Assembly (NCBI RefSeq): GCF_019049105.1
Contig: NZ_JAHQZR010000007.1
Location: 1 to 64,000 of the forward strand
From: Leucobacter chinensis
Lineage (GTDB): Bacteria; Actinomycetota; Actinomycetes; Actinomycetales; Microbacteriaceae
Direction: 5' to 3'
Length of the DNA stretch: 64,000 bases
Shown: piece after piece, positions 28,756 through 37,798 of the stretch
Layout: each line of letters opens with the position of its first letter
Numbering within the stretch: position 1 is the first letter of the stretch
Translations under genes and position numbers: made by a program
The notes under the pieces: model-generated
What the model was told of the DNA's origin: nothing
What the model saw: only the letters and a program-made list of their open reading frames with translations
Database searches by the model: none

Positions 28756-29784
28756 ATGGCTGCCCGTTTTCCTTCTCGTTTGACCCTCGCGAGCGCGACG
28801 CTCGTCGCCCTCGCCTCGCTCGCCCTGAGCGGCTGCTCGGGCCCCGCCCCTGAGCCCACCACCGAAACCGGGGTCGAAGAGGTCGCCTCGGGCTGGCCGC
28901 GAGACCTCGCGATGTTCGATAACGCGGGCGAGCCCGTGACCCAGACGCTGAAGGCCGAGCCGCAGCGCGTCGTGGTCGTGGGGCAGAACCTCGCCGAACT
29001 CATGGTCGCCTTCGACGTTGAAGACAAGATCGTGGGCGTTGGCTACCTCGATGGCGCCGACTCTTACTACGAAGAGCAGCTCGAAACGCTGCCGAAGCTC
29101 TCAGACCAGGTGCCTTCGGTCGAGTCGGTCATGGCGCTCAACCCCGACGTGATTCTCTCGATGTCGTTTGCAATGACCGAAGAAAACCTCGGAACGATCG
29201 AGACCTGGAACGAGCGTGGGGTGCAGGTCATTACCGCCGATAACTACACGATCGGCCGTGACCTCGACACGTACTACGACGACATTCGCAACATCGGTCT
29301 CGCCTTCAACGTGACTGAGCAAACCGACGCGTACATCGCCGACGAGCAGAAGACGCTCGACGCGATCACGAAGGTCTCTGAGGGGGCTGAAACGACTCCG
29401 CAGGTGCTGCTTGTTGCGAGCGGCGGGGCGAACAAGCTCACCTACAACTACTACTCACCATCTCTCGGACTTGTCGATGAGATGGTCGAGGCGGCTGGCG
29501 GCGAGTATGTAGAGGTGTCAAAAGAGACCTACGCAGAGATGTCGGCTGAGACGATCATCAAGGCCAACCCCGACGTGATCGTCATGACGCAGTTTCAAAA
29601 GGGCAGCTCAGAAGAAGAGCGCGAGGCTCTCGTGACCGATGAACGCCTCGCCGGTGTGACCGCGATCGCCGAAGATCGCGTATACCTGCTCGACTACGCG
29701 ACCTCGGTGCGCGGCACCCCACACCTCGGCGAGCTCACGCTCAGCCTGGCCGAGCAGCTGCACCCCGAGCTGAACTACCGATGA
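28756..29784 (+). CDS. ferric-siderophore/cobalamin-type binding lipoprotein (FecB/BtuF family)
   Basis: 342 residues from ATG 28756, which gives a proper lipoprotein signal (ATLVALASLALSGCSG, lipobox LSGC); an open frame extends to 28717 without a site. The rest is a periplasmic-binding helical-backbone fold (QRVVVVGQNLAELMVAF... PDVIVMTQFQKG). It should capture a ferric siderophore (or cobamide) at the cell surface for the permease encoded next. No iron box lies directly before it; co-transcription from the AraC gene or activation by it is likely. The stop overlaps the permease start. Confidence 0.87.
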   Translation: MAARFPSRLTLASATLVALASLALSGCSGPAPEPTTETGVEEVASGWPRDLAMFDNAGEPVTQTLKAEPQRVVVVGQNLAELMVAFDVEDKIVGVGYLDGADSYYEEQLETLPKLSDQVPSVESVMALNPDVILSMSFAMTEENLGTIETWNERGVQVITADNYTIGRDLDTYYDDIRNIGLAFNVTEQTDAYIADEQKTLDAITKVSEGAETTPQVLLVASGGANKLTYNYYSPSLGLVDEMVEAAGGEYVEVSKETYAEMSAETIIKANPDVIVMTQFQKGSSEEEREALVTDERLAGVTAIAEDRVYLLDYATSVRGTPHLGELTLSLAEQLHPELNYR

Positions 29785-30905
29785 GCGGGGGCTCACTGAC
29801 CCGTCAGAAACCGGCCGCCTCATCGGGCGCCGGTTCTGGCGCGGGCGCACGCCGCTCCAAAGTTCGCGGCGTGCGCGGCCCAGTCGCCGGCGTCGTGGTG
29901 GTCGTGGCCCTCGCGGTGTCGATCGTGGCGGCGGTGTCGATCGGGCAAATGAGCATTCCCTTCTCAGAGGTGCTCCAGGTCATCGGTCGCAGGGTCTTCG
30001 GGCTCTCGACCGCCGGCAGCGCCGATGCACTGCAGTTCGACAACGTGGTGTGGGATATTCGTCTGCCGCGTGTGCTGCTCAGCGTGCTCGTGGGCGCGGG
30101 CCTCGCGATGTGCGGCGTCGTGATGCAGGCCGCCCTGCAAAACCCGCTCGCTGACCCCTACCTGCTCGGCGTCTCGGCCGGCGGATCGCTCGGCGCGACC
30201 GTCGCGATTCTCACCGGCTTTGGCGCGAGCGGCCTCTTCATGGGCGCCACGCTACCCGTGTGGGCATTCGCGGGAAGCGTGATCGCGACGGCTATCGTCT
30301 TGATTGTCGGCTCACTGGGCTCCCGCGGATCGGCCGTGAAACTCGTGCTCGCCGGCGCCGCGGTCAACGCGTTGTGCTCTGCTATCGCAAGCTCGTTCGT
30401 GTACTTTGCTGCGTCGGCGGAGGGGATCCGCTCGGTAACCTTTTGGATGCTCGGAAGCCTCGCCTCGGCGACCTGGGCGAGCATTCCGCTGCCCGCGATT
30501 GTCGTCGCGTTTGCGGCGCTCGTCATGCTCACGCAGGTGCGCAACCTCGACGTTATGCTCACGGGCGACGAATCGGCGGTGACGCTCGGTGTCGACTCGG
30601 TTTCGCGGCGCCGCTGGTACCTGTTGCTGTGCGCTCTTGTGACCGGCGTGCTCGTGTCGCAGGTTGGCGTGATCGGTTTCGTTGGCTTGCTCGTGCCGCA
30701 CGTGGTGCGTGGCATCGTCGGCTCATCGCACAGGGTGCTGTTACCGGTCGCCGTGTGCGCGGGCGGGCTCTTCCTGCTCTGGGCCGACGTGCTCGCTCGT
30801 GTGGTCGTGTCGAACTCAGAACTGCCCATCGGCATTGTCACGGCGGTGCTCGGTGCACCGGTGTTCTTGCACATGCTCACGAAAAAGGAGTATCGCTTTG
30901 GTTGA
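29781..30905 (+). CDS. FecCD family iron-siderophore permease
   Basis: 374 residues with about 10 membrane helices. Family motifs are RLPRVLLSVLVGAGLAMCGVVMQAALQNPLADPYLLGVSAGGSLG (about 93-137) and VGVIGFVGLLVPHVVRGIVGSSHR near the end. It is the only permease of this cluster, so it should work as a homodimer like BtuC. It overlaps the preceding binding-protein gene by 4 nt and is followed by the ATPase with an 8-nt overlap. Confidence 0.92.
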   Translation: MSGGSLTRQKPAASSGAGSGAGARRSKVRGVRGPVAGVVVVVALAVSIVAAVSIGQMSIPFSEVLQVIGRRVFGLSTAGSADALQFDNVVWDIRLPRVLLSVLVGAGLAMCGVVMQAALQNPLADPYLLGVSAGGSLGATVAILTGFGASGLFMGATLPVWAFAGSVIATAIVLIVGSLGSRGSAVKLVLAGAAVNALCSAIASSFVYFAASAEGIRSVTFWMLGSLASATWASIPLPAIVVAFAALVMLTQVRNLDVMLTGDESAVTLGVDSVSRRRWYLLLCALVTGVLVSQVGVIGFVGLLVPHVVRGIVGSSHRVLLPVAVCAGGLFLLWADVLARVVVSNSELPIGIVTAVLGAPVFLHMLTKKEYRFG

Positions 30906-31707
30906 GAACGAAACTCAGGGCAACGGCTGCACCCTTGACGCAAGGGGAGTCTCGGTCGCGATTGATGGAACCCAGATTGTGCAAGACATGAGCGTGCGCG
31001 CCGAGGCGGGCGAGTTCGTTGGCGTCGTCGGGCCAAACGGTAGCGGCAAGAGCACACTCCTGAAGGCGCTCTACAAGACGGTGAAACCGCAGGCCGGCGA
31101 GATCATGCTTGGCAGCCTCGACGTGAAAAACGCCAAGCCCGCGGTCGTCGCAAGGCAGCTCTCGGTCATCTCGCAATTTCAGGAGTCAGGCTTTAGCCTT
31201 TCGGTGCGCGAGATGGTCGCCCTCGGGAGGGCCCCGCACCTGAAGCTCCTCGCACCCGAGAGTGCGCGAGACAAGCAGCTCGTGACCGAGGCGCTCGCCG
31301 TCGTGGGGCTCTCAGACGATGCCGAGCGCAGCATTCAGACGCTCTCGGGCGGTGAGCGGCAGCGCGTCGCTCTTGCCCGCTCGCTCGCGCAGGAGCCGAA
31401 GTTTCTCATTCTTGACGAGCCCACGAACCACCTCGATGTGCGGCATCAGCTTGAGGTGCTCGACACCGTGCGGGCGCTTGAGGTCGGGGTCTTGGCGGCG
31501 CTGCACGATCTGCATCTCGCCGCACGGTACTGCGACCGAATTTATGTGGTCGCTGCCGGGCGCATCGTGGCCGCGGGGGCGCCGGACGAGGTGCTCACGC
31601 CAGAGCTCATCGCCGAGGTGTACGGGGTCGCGTGCGAAACGTACCGCGACCCGCGCGGCAACCTCGCCTTCACCTATATCTCGTCGGGCGCGCGCGTCGC
31701 GGTGTGA
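30898..31707 (+). CDS. siderophore ABC transporter ATPase (FecE type)
   Basis: 269 residues from TTG 30898, with AAGGAG (30885-30890) 7 nt upstream and a start overlapping the permease; longer open reading upstream is only the other frame of the permease. Walker A VGPNGSGKSTLLKAL, signature LSGGERQRVALARSLAQ, Walker B FLILDEPTNHLDVRHQ and H-loop AALHDLHLAARYCD are all intact. It powers import through the permease at 29781-30905. Confidence 0.92.
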   Translation: MVENETQGNGCTLDARGVSVAIDGTQIVQDMSVRAEAGEFVGVVGPNGSGKSTLLKALYKTVKPQAGEIMLGSLDVKNAKPAVVARQLSVISQFQESGFSLSVREMVALGRAPHLKLLAPESARDKQLVTEALAVVGLSDDAERSIQTLSGGERQRVALARSLAQEPKFLILDEPTNHLDVRHQLEVLDTVRALEVGVLAALHDLHLAARYCDRIYVVAAGRIVAAGAPDEVLTPELIAEVYGVACETYRDPRGNLAFTYISSGARVAV

Positions 31708-31830
31708 GCTGGCGGTGTGATGCGGCGGTGTGCGCTGGCGGTGTGATGCGGCGATGTGCGCTGGCGGTGTGATGCGGCGGTGTGATGCGGCGATGGTGCG
31801 AGCTGACGGTGTGACGCGGCGGGATCTAGC
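31708..31830. repeat. tandem GC-rich repeat between ATPase and TetR genes
   Basis: A 26-nt unit beginning GCTGGCGGTGTGATGCGG occurs at 31708-31733 and 31734-31759 (one difference), followed by degenerate copies to about 31830. It has no coding value in any frame that I can support. The following region to 31906 holds the TetR leader. Confidence 0.8.
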
Positions 31831-31906
31831 GGCGGGGTGCTTCCTGGCGTGACGCGCCGACTGATCTGGGGGTGGCGCCCTGCCGCAAGGAGGGTACGCT
31901 GAGAGG

Positions 31907-32605
31907 GTGAGAGAAAAAAGCGAGCAGGCGAAGGGGCCGGAGCGACGCGTCGGGCTGACCCCGACGAAAATCGTCGCCGAGGCGAGAGAACTCACGCGCG
32001 GGCGGGGTTTCCACTCGTGGACAGTGCGCGATCTTGCCGCCGCACTTGACGTCGCCCCATCGGTCATTTACCACCACATTGGCGGTAAACAAGAGATCAT
32101 TCGTTGCGTGATCGAGGGTGCAGTCGCTGAGCTTACCCCGCCTCGCACTGACGTGTGCTGGCAGGAGTTCTTTCGCGGCTTCCTGCTCGAGATCTACCCA
32201 ATTCTACGCGAGTACCCCGGCGCCGCGAAGTGGCTCATGATGCACGGGCCGTCGTTCCCCTCGGTGCGCAGTTTCTTTGACGTGGGCCACACCTCGCTCA
32301 CTCGTGCAGGCTTCGAGCGGCCCGCGGTCGTGTACGCCCTGCTCGTGAACTCCGCCGTGCTGACCGTGATGCTCAGCGACGAGCGCCTCGAAGGCGGCGA
32401 AGATGGGCCACGCGATCACGGGGCCATGAAGCGTAGCTTCGAGTCGATCCGCGAGGGCAGTATTGGCGTTGCGACGATGATTGACGAGATGCTCGTGCCC
32501 TTCACCGCCGACCCCGATGGAGCCGGTAAAGCCCTCAACTTCGAGTATTACAGCCTCCTTATCAGCGTGATGATCGCGGGCCTCGAGCAGCAGCTCCAGG
32601 CGTAG
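31907..32605 (+). CDS. TetR family transcriptional regulator
   Basis: 232 residues. N-terminal helix-turn-helix: GLTPTKIVAEARELTRGRGFHSWTVRDLAAALDVAPSVIYHHIGGKQEIIRCVIEG. The C-terminal ligand domain is helical and resembles the TetR-C group of multidrug/steroid regulators. GTG 31907 has AAGGAGG 13 nt upstream (rather far) and GAGAGG adjacent. Targets are unknown; perfect dyads lie 350 bp downstream in front of the next binding-protein gene. Confidence 0.85.
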   Translation: MREKSEQAKGPERRVGLTPTKIVAEARELTRGRGFHSWTVRDLAAALDVAPSVIYHHIGGKQEIIRCVIEGAVAELTPPRTDVCWQEFFRGFLLEIYPILREYPGAAKWLMMHGPSFPSVRSFFDVGHTSLTRAGFERPAVVYALLVNSAVLTVMLSDERLEGGEDGPRDHGAMKRSFESIREGSIGVATMIDEMLVPFTADPDGAGKALNFEYYSLLISVMIAGLEQQLQA

Positions 32606-32632
32606 AACATCCGGGGCGCCCTTGCCCCGCTG

Positions 32633-32658
32633 TCTCGTTCTGCCTTCTCGTTCTGCCT
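32633..32658. repeat. tandem repeat, 13 nt x 2
   Basis: TCTCGTTCTGCCT is repeated exactly at 32633-32645 and 32646-32658. A perfect hairpin GTCGCCCGA-TT-TCGGGCGAC follows at 32704-32723. Both lie just before palindromic copy C, in a 380-bp space (32606-32988) with no gene. Confidence 0.8.
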
Positions 32659-32730
32659 TCTCCCGACATCTTCTCGCGCCCCGTCGCCTCCGTCTCCTCT
32701 CCCGTCGCCCGATTTCGGGCGACGCCTCGT

Positions 32731-32786
32731 CGAGAGGTCAAAAAGTGTCGATTTTATAAGGAATTTCGACACTTTTTGACCTTTCG
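32731..32786. repeat. palindromic element, family 1 copy C
   Basis: Arms 32731-32751 and 32766-32786 repeat the core GAGGTCAAAAAGTGTCGA found at the other two copies, with one mismatch in the 3' arm (CTTTCG for CTCTCG). The loop is unrelated. It lies after the TetR gene and before the iron box and operators of the next operon. Confidence 0.85.
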
Positions 32787-32897
32787 ATGAAGATGAAAAG
32801 TGAAGGGGACGGCGAGATCGGCTACGAGGGCGACCGTGAACGAAAGTCGAACATGAGAGGCTCGGGCCGAACGGTACTACATCGCCAGTTGCGCTGA

Positions 32898-32916
32898 TTA
32901 GGGTTGCCTTACTATC
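32898..32916 (-). promoter_or_regulatory. candidate iron box (weak half)
   Basis: Read on the minus strand, GATAGTAAGGCAACCCTAA matches 12 of 19 consensus positions, with the right half AAGGCaAcCCTAA well conserved. It stands about 73 nt before the binding-protein gene at 32989. It is weaker than the boxes at 49031 and 51545. Confidence 0.5.
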
Positions 32917-32927
32917 ATGTGATGAAA

Positions 32928-32971
32928 CTAGATCAACGTTCTAGAATGTCGTCACTCGAACACTGTTCGAG
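32928..32971. promoter_or_regulatory. two dyad operators upstream of the second siderophore operon
   Basis: CTAGA-TCAACGT-TCTAG (32928-32944) and the perfect CTCGAAC-ACT-GTTCGAG (32955-32971; 7-3-7) lie between the candidate iron box and the ATG at 32989. They look like repressor half-site pairs, possibly for the TetR protein encoded at 31907 (inference). AAAGG (32979-32983) serves as SD. Confidence 0.55.
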
Positions 32972-32988
32972 AAAGTTGAAAGGCTGTT

Positions 32989-34008
32989 ATGCCCAGGAAA
33001 AAGTACTCCCGTCTTGCGTCGTTCGCCGCGTCAGTCACTGCCATCGCGGTGCTCGCCGGCTGCAGTCAGGCATCGACAGAAAAACCTGCCACCAGCGGTG
33101 AGACTCGCGAAATCACCTCAGAGATGGGCAAGGTAGAGGTTCCGGTTGAAGCGAAGCGCATTGTCGCGCTCGACGAGCCGGCGGCACTCAATCTTTTGAG
33201 CATCGGCATCACGCCGGTCGCAGTGTACGACTCGTGGAGCACGACCGTGCCAAAGCAGATTCTTGAAGACGAGGGCATCGAGATTCACTCGACGAGCACC
33301 TGGTACCCAGAGCTCGAAGAGGTTGCCGAGCTTGACCCTGACCTCATCGTGGGATCGGCAGCTGAGGGCTTCGCGCAGAGTGCGCCCGACTACTCGTCGG
33401 TTGCCCCGCTCGTAGCAGGACTCTACGCTGGAACAGGCCAGGAGATCATCGAGGCCTACGGCGAATACTTTGACCGCGCTGAACAGGCAGAGGCAGTCGC
33501 CAAGGTACTTGACGAGATGGGCGAGGCGAACGCGCAGGCGCAGGGCGCTGAGCCGAAGTCGCTCTCGGTGCTCATGTCGTGGGCGCAAGACAATATGCCG
33601 CTCTACATGGACAACACGAACTCGCTGCACGGAGCACTCGCGAGCTCGGGCTTCACTCGCCCAGAACTACAGGACGCGGTTCCCGAAGAGGGCAGCGCGT
33701 TCGGCGGTTGGACCCCATTCTCGCCAGAGCAGCTTCCCGAGCATGACGCCGACGTGCTCGCCGTAGCGGTTGCGGCGCAGTACAACCTTGACGGTATCAC
33801 CGACCTGCCACTGTACGAGAAGCTGGGTGCGGTCACGAACGACCACTCGGTCGTTGTCGACGGTGACCTGTGGAGCGGTGGCGCAGCCTTCTACACCTAC
33901 TGGGTGCTTGCCGACCTCGCGACCTTTGCCGACGACAGCTTTGCCCCCGGCACTGAGAAAGACGCCGCCGACCGCTGGGCCGCCTTCATCGAAGCGGCAA
34001 AGGCTTAA
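32989..34008 (+). CDS. iron-siderophore binding lipoprotein (FecB family)
   Basis: 339 residues. Lipoprotein signal ASFAASVTAIAVLAGCSQ, then a binding-protein fold (VALDEPAALNLLSIGITPVAVYDSW, ELDPDLIVGSAAEGFAQSAPDYSSVAPLV, VDGDLWSGGAAFYTYWVLADL). It heads a long operon: binding protein, two half ABC exporters, two FecCD permeases, ATPase, multicopper oxidase, cupredoxin, MFS. The iron box and dyads upstream indicate iron and ligand control. Confidence 0.88.
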   Translation: MPRKKYSRLASFAASVTAIAVLAGCSQASTEKPATSGETREITSEMGKVEVPVEAKRIVALDEPAALNLLSIGITPVAVYDSWSTTVPKQILEDEGIEIHSTSTWYPELEEVAELDPDLIVGSAAEGFAQSAPDYSSVAPLVAGLYAGTGQEIIEAYGEYFDRAEQAEAVAKVLDEMGEANAQAQGAEPKSLSVLMSWAQDNMPLYMDNTNSLHGALASSGFTRPELQDAVPEEGSAFGGWTPFSPEQLPEHDADVLAVAVAAQYNLDGITDLPLYEKLGAVTNDHSVVVDGDLWSGGAAFYTYWVLADLATFADDSFAPGTEKDAADRWAAFIEAAKA

Positions 34009-34011
34009 CTG

Positions 34012-36069
34012 ATGCACGATCACGCGCCCAGGTCGGCTCCCGAGCAGTCGGCTCCCGAGCAGTCGGTGCCCGAGAAAAGGTCACTCGAGAACCCGGCACC
34101 CGAGCAATCAGCGCCCGAGCATCCGGGCACCGAGCACCAACGGGTGACCTTTTTCGAGCTCGCGGCTCCCGTGCGCGGGCGCGTGATCGCCTCGGGGGTG
34201 CTCGCGGCCTTTGGCGCCGTATCGGGCATTATTCCCGTGCTGTTTGCCATGCGGCTCTCAGCGCTGCTGTTTGCCATGCGGCTCTCAGCGCTGCTGCTTG
34301 CGGGCGGCGGCTTTGCGAACGCGGCAACGGCCGCGGGCACGGCAACGGTAACGGCAACGGTAACGGCAACGGCCGCGGGCACGGCAACGGGCACGGCCAC
34401 GGCCGCAGTGTCGACGAGCGAGGTCGTTTGGCTCGTGGCGCTACTCATCGTGAGCGTCGCTGCCGCGCAGGCGCTCACGATGATCGGTTATGGGCTGAGC
34501 CATACCGCCGATGCGCGGCTCAGCGAGCACTTGCGTCAGCGCCAAATCACGCAGTCGCTTCGGCTACCGCTTGACTGGTTCTCGCGCGAGGGGTCTGGGC
34601 GTGTAAAGAAGGTCGTGCAAGACGACGTGACAAAGGTGCATCAGCTCATTGCGCACGTCGTTCCTGACACGGTGAATGGTGTCGTGCGGCCGCTCGCGAG
34701 CCTGGCGCTGCTCTTCGTGCTCGATTGGCGCATCGGGCTCATCGCGCTCATTCCACTCGGGCTTGCCATGGCGAGCATGCCGCTCATGATGAAAGACCTC
34801 TCGCAGCGCTACGAGTGGTACAACGAGGCACTCGCAGAGCTCAACGCGGCGATGGTCGAGTTCGTGAGGGGCATCGCGCCCATCAAGATTTTTGAGGCCT
34901 CGAATAGGGGCCCGCAGCGCTTTCAAACGAGCGCCGTCGCGCACCACGATCGCTACCGGGAGTGGATGGAGCAGACGGTCTACGGCTCGGCGCTCATCAT
35001 GGTCTTCACTTCACCGGCCTTCGCGATCGCGACGGCCGCCCTCGGAACCGGCGCTCTCGTGCTCTTCGCTGGCCTCAGCCCCGTGCTGTTGCTGCCATCG
35101 GTGCTGCTCGCGGCCAATATTGCCGGGCCGCTCTACATGCTCGCCCAAATGCGGCAATTCATGAGGGAGGCGAGCGGATCGGCGCAGAACATTGCCGACT
35201 TCTTCTCGCTGCCAGCGGCTCCCGTTGGTGACCCTGAGCTCGCCATGCAGGGGGTGAGAACCGAGATCGAGGGTGTGAGCTTTACGTACCCGGACGGGCC
35301 GACGGCGCTGCGTGAGGTTACCGAGACGCTCGCGCCCGGCACGGTCACCGCACTCGTCGGCCCCTCGGGGTCGGGCAAGTCGACGCTCGCGACGTTGGTG
35401 CCGCGGCTTATCGACCCCGATAGCGGATCGATTCGGCTGGGCGGGGCCGACAGTGCGAGGCTCACCGCCGAAGCGCTGTACCGAAACGTTGCGTTTGTGT
35501 TTCAACAGCCCTACCTCTTGCGTATGTCGGTGCGCGATAACATTCGCATTGCGCGGCCTGACAGCAGTGATGAGGCCGTCGAGGCAGCGGCACGCGTCGC
35601 CCAGATTCACGAGCGAATCACCCGGCTGCCGGAGGGCTACGACACCGTTGTGGGTGAGGGAGCGAGGCTCTCGGGCGGCGAGAAGCAGCGGCTCTCGATC
35701 GCGAGGGCGGTGCTTACCGATGCGCCCCTGCTCGTGCTCGACGAGGCGACGGCCTTTGCCGACCCCGACTCTGAGGCTGAGATTCAGCGCGCGCTCGCCT
35801 CGCTTACCAGGGGTCGAACTTTGCTCGTCGTGGCGCACCGACTGCACACGATCACGGGAGCCGATCAGATACTCGTGCTCGACGGTGGGCGCGTGGTCGA
35901 GCGCGGCACGCACGAGGGGCTCATCGCCCACGGCGGGCTGTACGAGCGCATGTGGAACGCCTACGAAGAGGGGCGCCGGTATGGCGTGCGCGCCGGTGCC
36001 GCCATCGAACACGATCAGGGGGCGCTCATCGCGCCCGTCATCGCGCCCGAGGGAGTTCAGAATGCTTAG
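34012..36069 (+). CDS. half-size ABC transporter, IrtA-like
   Basis: 685 residues. N-terminal Pro/Glu-rich repeat (residues 1-45, SAPEQSAPEQS units), six membrane helices, and an NBD with Walker A VGPSGSGKSTLATL, LSGGEKQRLSIARAV and LLVLDEATAFADPDSE, all intact. It pairs with the next gene as in mycobacterial IrtAB, where the SIP flavin domain is fused to IrtA; here the SIPs are separate genes. A 27-nt exact tandem duplication (34240-34266/34267-34293) repeats LFAMRLSAL in the first helix, and an AAGTATVTATVTATAAGT low-complexity loop follows. Likely imports or delivers siderophore (IrtAB works inward despite its exporter fold). Confidence 0.85.
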   Translation: MHDHAPRSAPEQSAPEQSVPEKRSLENPAPEQSAPEHPGTEHQRVTFFELAAPVRGRVIASGVLAAFGAVSGIIPVLFAMRLSALLFAMRLSALLLAGGGFANAATAAGTATVTATVTATAAGTATGTATAAVSTSEVVWLVALLIVSVAAAQALTMIGYGLSHTADARLSEHLRQRQITQSLRLPLDWFSREGSGRVKKVVQDDVTKVHQLIAHVVPDTVNGVVRPLASLALLFVLDWRIGLIALIPLGLAMASMPLMMKDLSQRYEWYNEALAELNAAMVEFVRGIAPIKIFEASNRGPQRFQTSAVAHHDRYREWMEQTVYGSALIMVFTSPAFAIATAALGTGALVLFAGLSPVLLLPSVLLAANIAGPLYMLAQMRQFMREASGSAQNIADFFSLPAAPVGDPELAMQGVRTEIEGVSFTYPDGPTALREVTETLAPGTVTALVGPSGSGKSTLATLVPRLIDPDSGSIRLGGADSARLTAEALYRNVAFVFQQPYLLRMSVRDNIRIARPDSSDEAVEAAARVAQIHERITRLPEGYDTVVGEGARLSGGEKQRLSIARAVLTDAPLLVLDEATAFADPDSEAEIQRALASLTRGRTLLVVAHRLHTITGADQILVLDGGRVVERGTHEGLIAHGGLYERMWNAYEEGRRYGVRAGAAIEHDQGALIAPVIAPEGVQNA

Positions 36070-37798
36070 GCTGCTTTTTCGATTTGCCGACCAGCACGCG
36101 AGAAGGCGGCTTGCGCTGTACCTCACGGTGACGGTGGCCGCGACGCTCAGCATCGCGGGCCTGCTCGTCTCGCTCGTGCCACTTGTCGGGTACCTTTTCT
36201 CAGGTGATACCGATGCGGCGCTGCGCACGCTCGGGGTCGTCGCATGCTTTGGGGTCGCGACCGCGGTGCTCGAGTTTTTCGGTACGGTGCTCGGGCAGCG
36301 GGCCGGAGCTACGCTCATTCTTCGCATGCACCAGGTCATCGGTGAGCGCGTCATGCGTCTGCCGCTCGGCTGGTTCGACACCGAGCGGGCGGGGGCGCTC
36401 AGTCACCTGACGGCGCGGGGCGTCACGTTCGCGGCCAACGCTCCAGAGTCGATTTTGCGGGCAGTGCTGCAGGCGGTCATCGCACCGTTGTGCGTTGGCC
36501 TCGCGATGTTCGCGGTCGATGTTCCGGTTGCGATCACGATGGTCGTGGGCATTCTCGTCGTGGTCATCGTGTGGGCACTCACTCGTTCACGTGGGCAGCA
36601 GCTCGAGCGTGCCGCAGATGTTATTCAGCAGGAAGGCGCCTCACGGGTTCTCGAGTTCGCCACGGCACAGCCGGCGGTTCGGGCAGCGGGGCCAGATTCG
36701 CTCGCCGAGCGCGGAGTGCGCCGGGCGCTTACTGATCAGCGCGTCATGACTGAGCGCACGCTGCGCGGTCGCACCCGCAGCATGGCGCTCTATAGCGCGC
36801 TCGCATACCTCGCCATGTTCGCCGTCGTGACGGTGAGCGTCATGCGGGTCATGTCAGGGGAGCTCGAGGCCTCGATGGGCATCGCACTCATCATGCTGCA
36901 AATCATTATGACCTGGTTCGCGAACCACGGGCTGCCGTTCGGTGAGGGGCTTGACCTTGCGTTGCGCACGCTCACCGAGATCGATGATCTGCTCGAACAA
37001 CCGCTGCTCAGCGAACCGGCCGAGGCGAAGGCTGCACGCGATAGCTCGGTCGAACTCGACCGCGTGACCTTCGGGTACAGTCGCGATACCCCCGTGATTC
37101 GTGACGCCTCATTCAAGGTTGCTGCCGGAAGCATGACCGCGATCGTTGGGCCCTCGGGGTCTGGCAAAACGACGATCGCGCGACTGATCGCCAGGTTCTA
37201 TGATGTCGACTCGGGTGCGATCCGCATTGGCGGTCATGACGTGCGCGAGCTGGGAACGCAAGCAGCGCTGGCAAACGTCTCGATGGTGTTTCAAGACGTC
37301 TATCTCTTTGAAGACACACTGCGTGAGAACATTCGCCTCGGCAATGCCCAGGCGAGCGACGCTGAGGTTGAGGCCGTGGCCGCCCGTGCCGGGGTGACCG
37401 AGATTGCCGAGCGGCTGCCACACGGCTTCGACACCAGGGTGGGCGAGGGCGGCGGCACGCTTTCTGGGGGTGAGCGGCAGCGCGTCTCGATTGCCAGAGC
37501 GCTGCTCAAAGACGCGCCCATTGTGCTTCTTGATGAGGCGACCGCTGCGCTCGATATCGAGAGCGAACGCCTCATTCAGCGGGGCCTCACCGAGCTCACC
37601 GGGCAGAAAACGCTCATCGTGATTGCGCACCGCCTGCAGACGATCAGGCAGGCCGACCAGATTGTCGTTTTGACCGAGCGCGGCGAGATCGAAGCGGTGG
37701 GCAGCCACGAGCGGCTGCTCGAAACCAGCCCGACCTACGCGGGCTTCTGGCGAGAGCGTGAATCGTCGCAGAGCTGGCGCATCGATGCTGCGTCGTAG
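36062..37798 (+). CDS. half-size ABC transporter, IrtB-like
   Basis: 578 residues from ATG 36062, overlapping the IrtA-like stop by 8 nt; longer in-frame reading upstream is not coding. Six membrane helices, NBD with Walker A VGPSGSGKTTIARL, LSGGERQRVSIARALL, Walker B IVLLDEATAALDIESER and H-loop VIAHRLQTI, so fully canonical. It should form a heterodimer with the protein encoded at 34012. It is embedded between the binding protein and FecCD genes of the same operon. Confidence 0.88.
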   Translation: MLRLLFRFADQHARRRLALYLTVTVAATLSIAGLLVSLVPLVGYLFSGDTDAALRTLGVVACFGVATAVLEFFGTVLGQRAGATLILRMHQVIGERVMRLPLGWFDTERAGALSHLTARGVTFAANAPESILRAVLQAVIAPLCVGLAMFAVDVPVAITMVVGILVVVIVWALTRSRGQQLERAADVIQQEGASRVLEFATAQPAVRAAGPDSLAERGVRRALTDQRVMTERTLRGRTRSMALYSALAYLAMFAVVTVSVMRVMSGELEASMGIALIMLQIIMTWFANHGLPFGEGLDLALRTLTEIDDLLEQPLLSEPAEAKAARDSSVELDRVTFGYSRDTPVIRDASFKVAAGSMTAIVGPSGSGKTTIARLIARFYDVDSGAIRIGGHDVRELGTQAALANVSMVFQDVYLFEDTLRENIRLGNAQASDAEVEAVAARAGVTEIAERLPHGFDTRVGEGGGTLSGGERQRVSIARALLKDAPIVLLDEATAALDIESERLIQRGLTELTGQKTLIVIAHRLQTIRQADQIVVLTERGEIEAVGSHERLLETSPTYAGFWRERESSQSWRIDAAS

